Source: an uncultured Bacilli bacterium
Lineage (GTDB): Bacteria > Bacillota_I > Bacilli_A > RF39 > UBA660
Direction of reading: 5' to 3'
DNA length: 64,000 nt
Assembly: GCA_934120265.1 (NCBI GenBank)
Contig: CAKOTU010000002.1
Coordinates: 1-64,000 of the forward strand
The notes under the pieces were generated by a model. That model had not been told where the DNA came from. It saw only the letters and a list, made by a program, of their open reading frames with translations, and made no database searches. Shown here in pieces: positions 62,856 to 64,000 of the stretch. Position numbers and translations under genes: made by a program. Numbering within the stretch: position 1 is the first letter of the stretch; each line of letters opens with the position of its first letter.

Positions 62856-64000
62856 TTAAAAAACTTATTTTTTAGTTTTAAAATAACGCCATCTCCAAAA
62901 ACATCTTTTATAATCCCCATTTTCCAAGTAAAAAATATGTAAATTGTAGCACCTATTAAAGAATAGATAATAACATTCAATAAAGAAAGCATTCTTGTTG
63001 TGTTAGGTATATTAATTATTAATCTTAAAATATATAAGAAGCCAAGCATAAGAGCAATATTTAATACAATTTTTAATAAGATATCAAATGTTTCCTTATA
63101 ACTAAATTTATACTTTTTCTTTAATAAAGATAACACAATAATAGTAGTTAGTAACTCTACTAATGCATTTGTTATTGTTGGACCAAAGTAAGAATCTATA
63201 CCACAATATTTAACAATATACATCATAGGAATATTTAGTAAAGCCTTCGCCAAAAAGCTGCCTAAAAGAGAACCTAAAGCTATTTTTGTTTCACTCATGG
63301 ATTGCGCCAAATTTATTACTGTCGTATATAAACTAAAAAATACAACTTGAAGAATAAATATTCTAAAGATGCTAATGCTTAAAGCACTATAACCATAGAA
63401 AACATTCCAGATTGGTGTTGCTAAAAAACTAATACCAAAGGCCATCGGTAAAGTGGTATATAATAAAATTTTTAAACTTTGGTTAATTTTAGTATTTACA
63501 TCATTGTAGTCCTTTTTTGCCATACTACTTGCTATATTAGGTACCAAACTAATTGTTAAACCTAATGATACAGATATTACTATCATATTAAGCTTAGTTC
63601 CCCAAGTTGCCATTACTCCAAATGCTGTTTCAGCAGTATTTATATCATATCCAATATTTACCAAAGTTCTAACTACTGTCACAGAATCTACAATACCATA
63701 AGCAGATTTTAACAAATCTATTATAACAAAAGGTAAAGCATAAAATATTACTTGTTTTAATAAATATTTTTTATCAAATTTCTTCTCTTCTTCTTTTAAT
63801 TCGTATACTGTCTTGTCTTTATAATTTTTATATTTAAGTTTTAAAAATATATATGAAGTAAGTGCACCTAAAGAAGCACCCAAAATTGCAACATATACTG
63901 CACACTCAATTGATAAATTGAAAACTCGAACAGTAACATAGCTTCCTGCCACTATTACTATTACTCGTACTAATTGCTCAATAACTTCTGCAATACTAGT
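62846..64000 (-). CDS. SpoVB/MATE-type polysaccharide flippase (5' end cut by window)
   Basis: The open frame runs past the right edge; the apparent ATG/GTG at about 63952 is internal, since upstream codons (SIAEVIEQLVRVIVIV) are conserved in the family. The visible 385 residues contain about ten hydrophobic segments and a cytosolic loop (KLKYKNYKDKTVYELKEEEK). MVF-fold lipid flippases move wall-precursor or teichoic-acid lipids; SpoVB does so in the spore cortex. Nearby spo genes favour SpoVB, but other MurJ-like roles are possible. Confidence 0.85.
   Translation of the reverse strand, partial: TSIAEVIEQLVRVIVIVAGSYVTVRVFNLSIECAVYVAILGASLGALTSYIFLKLKYKNYKDKTVYELKEEEKKFDKKYLLKQVIFYALPFVIIDLLKSAYGIVDSVTVVRTLVNIGYDINTAETAFGVMATWGTKLNMIVISVSLGLTISLVPNIASSMAKKDYNDVNTKINQSLKILLYTTLPMAFGISFLATPIWNVFYGYSALSISIFRIFILQVVFFSLYTTVINLAQSMSETKIALGSLLGSFLAKALLNIPMMYIVKYCGIDSYFGPTITNALVELLTTIIVLSLLKKKYKFSYKETFDILLKIVLNIALMLGFLYILRLIINIPNTTRMLSLLNVIIYSLIGATIYIFFTWKMGIIKDVFGDGVILKLKNKFFKSK

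Overview
This window comes from a very AT-rich, endospore-forming low-GC Bacillota (Firmicutes) chromosome. The evidence is a sporulation cluster (spoIID, spoIIQ, spoIIID next to mbl), a cotJ spore-coat operon, MurT/GatD-type lipid II genes, an agr-type peptide signalling locus, strong GGAGG-type ribosome binding sites and many Bacillota-style hairpin-plus-T-run terminators. The exact order cannot be fixed from the sequence alone; a gut Bacilli/Erysipelotrichia-like or related lineage is an inference.

Layout. 1-2300: the end of an integrated mobile element, with a truncated replication-type winged-helix gene, a tyrosine integrase and a cluster of integrase-arm-like repeats, abutting the 3' end of secA. 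2305-8139: housekeeping (secA, a STAS-like protein, murT-gatD, hpf, a cold-shock gene). 8463-11277: an agr locus made of agrB plus a 39-codon agrD on the + strand, converging on agrA-agrC on the - strand. 11362-21223: a PMCA-type Ca2+ ATPase, a lipoprotein, a 795-residue secreted protein with 28 mature cysteines, a membrane hybrid histidine kinase and an acyl-adenylate enzyme. 21224-28146: a variable region with an IS3 transposase scar, a frameshifted YgjV gene, a Nudix hydrolase, a GNAT acetyltransferase, small lipo- and membrane proteins, a divergent tandem-HTH repressor and a stand-alone transposase-type HTH protein.

28196-40913: DNA repair and RNA or protein quality control (addAB, rnr, a second SpoIID-domain protein, an rluA-type synthase, and a ClpB lacking its N-domain under a CIRCE operator). 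41192-44019: two exported proteins, one with InlB B-repeats. 44205-54974: an XRE regulator, a YnbB-like PLP enzyme, a short-chain reductase, a UvrD-like helicase, a Cys-cluster protein, tRNA-His, the cotJ operon, ddl, a divergent XRE pair and typA. 55083-64000: a membrane-anchored nuclease, a DUF421 protein, tagO, mbl, spoIIID, spoIIQ, spoIID, ywzB, rpiB, an M23/LysM/G5 peptidase and a truncated SpoVB/MATE flippase.

The genes fall into a few systems. Cell wall and spore building are represented by MurT/GatD-like, Ddl, TagO, Mbl, the two SpoID-domain proteins (SpoIID and a paralogue), SpoIIQ, the M23 peptidase, the flippase and CotJ. Cell-cell signalling is the agr cyclic-peptide circuit. Stress response is shown by CIRCE-controlled ClpB, HPF and the cold-shock protein.

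The strongest unusual points are a GatD homologue that has lost both glutaminase catalytic residues, a new AgrD peptide with converging BD and AC transcription units, a CotJA-CotJB fusion, an N-domain-less ClpB, and a shared 10-base motif upstream of three minus-strand genes. I saw no CRISPR array, no rRNA and no clearly new defence system.
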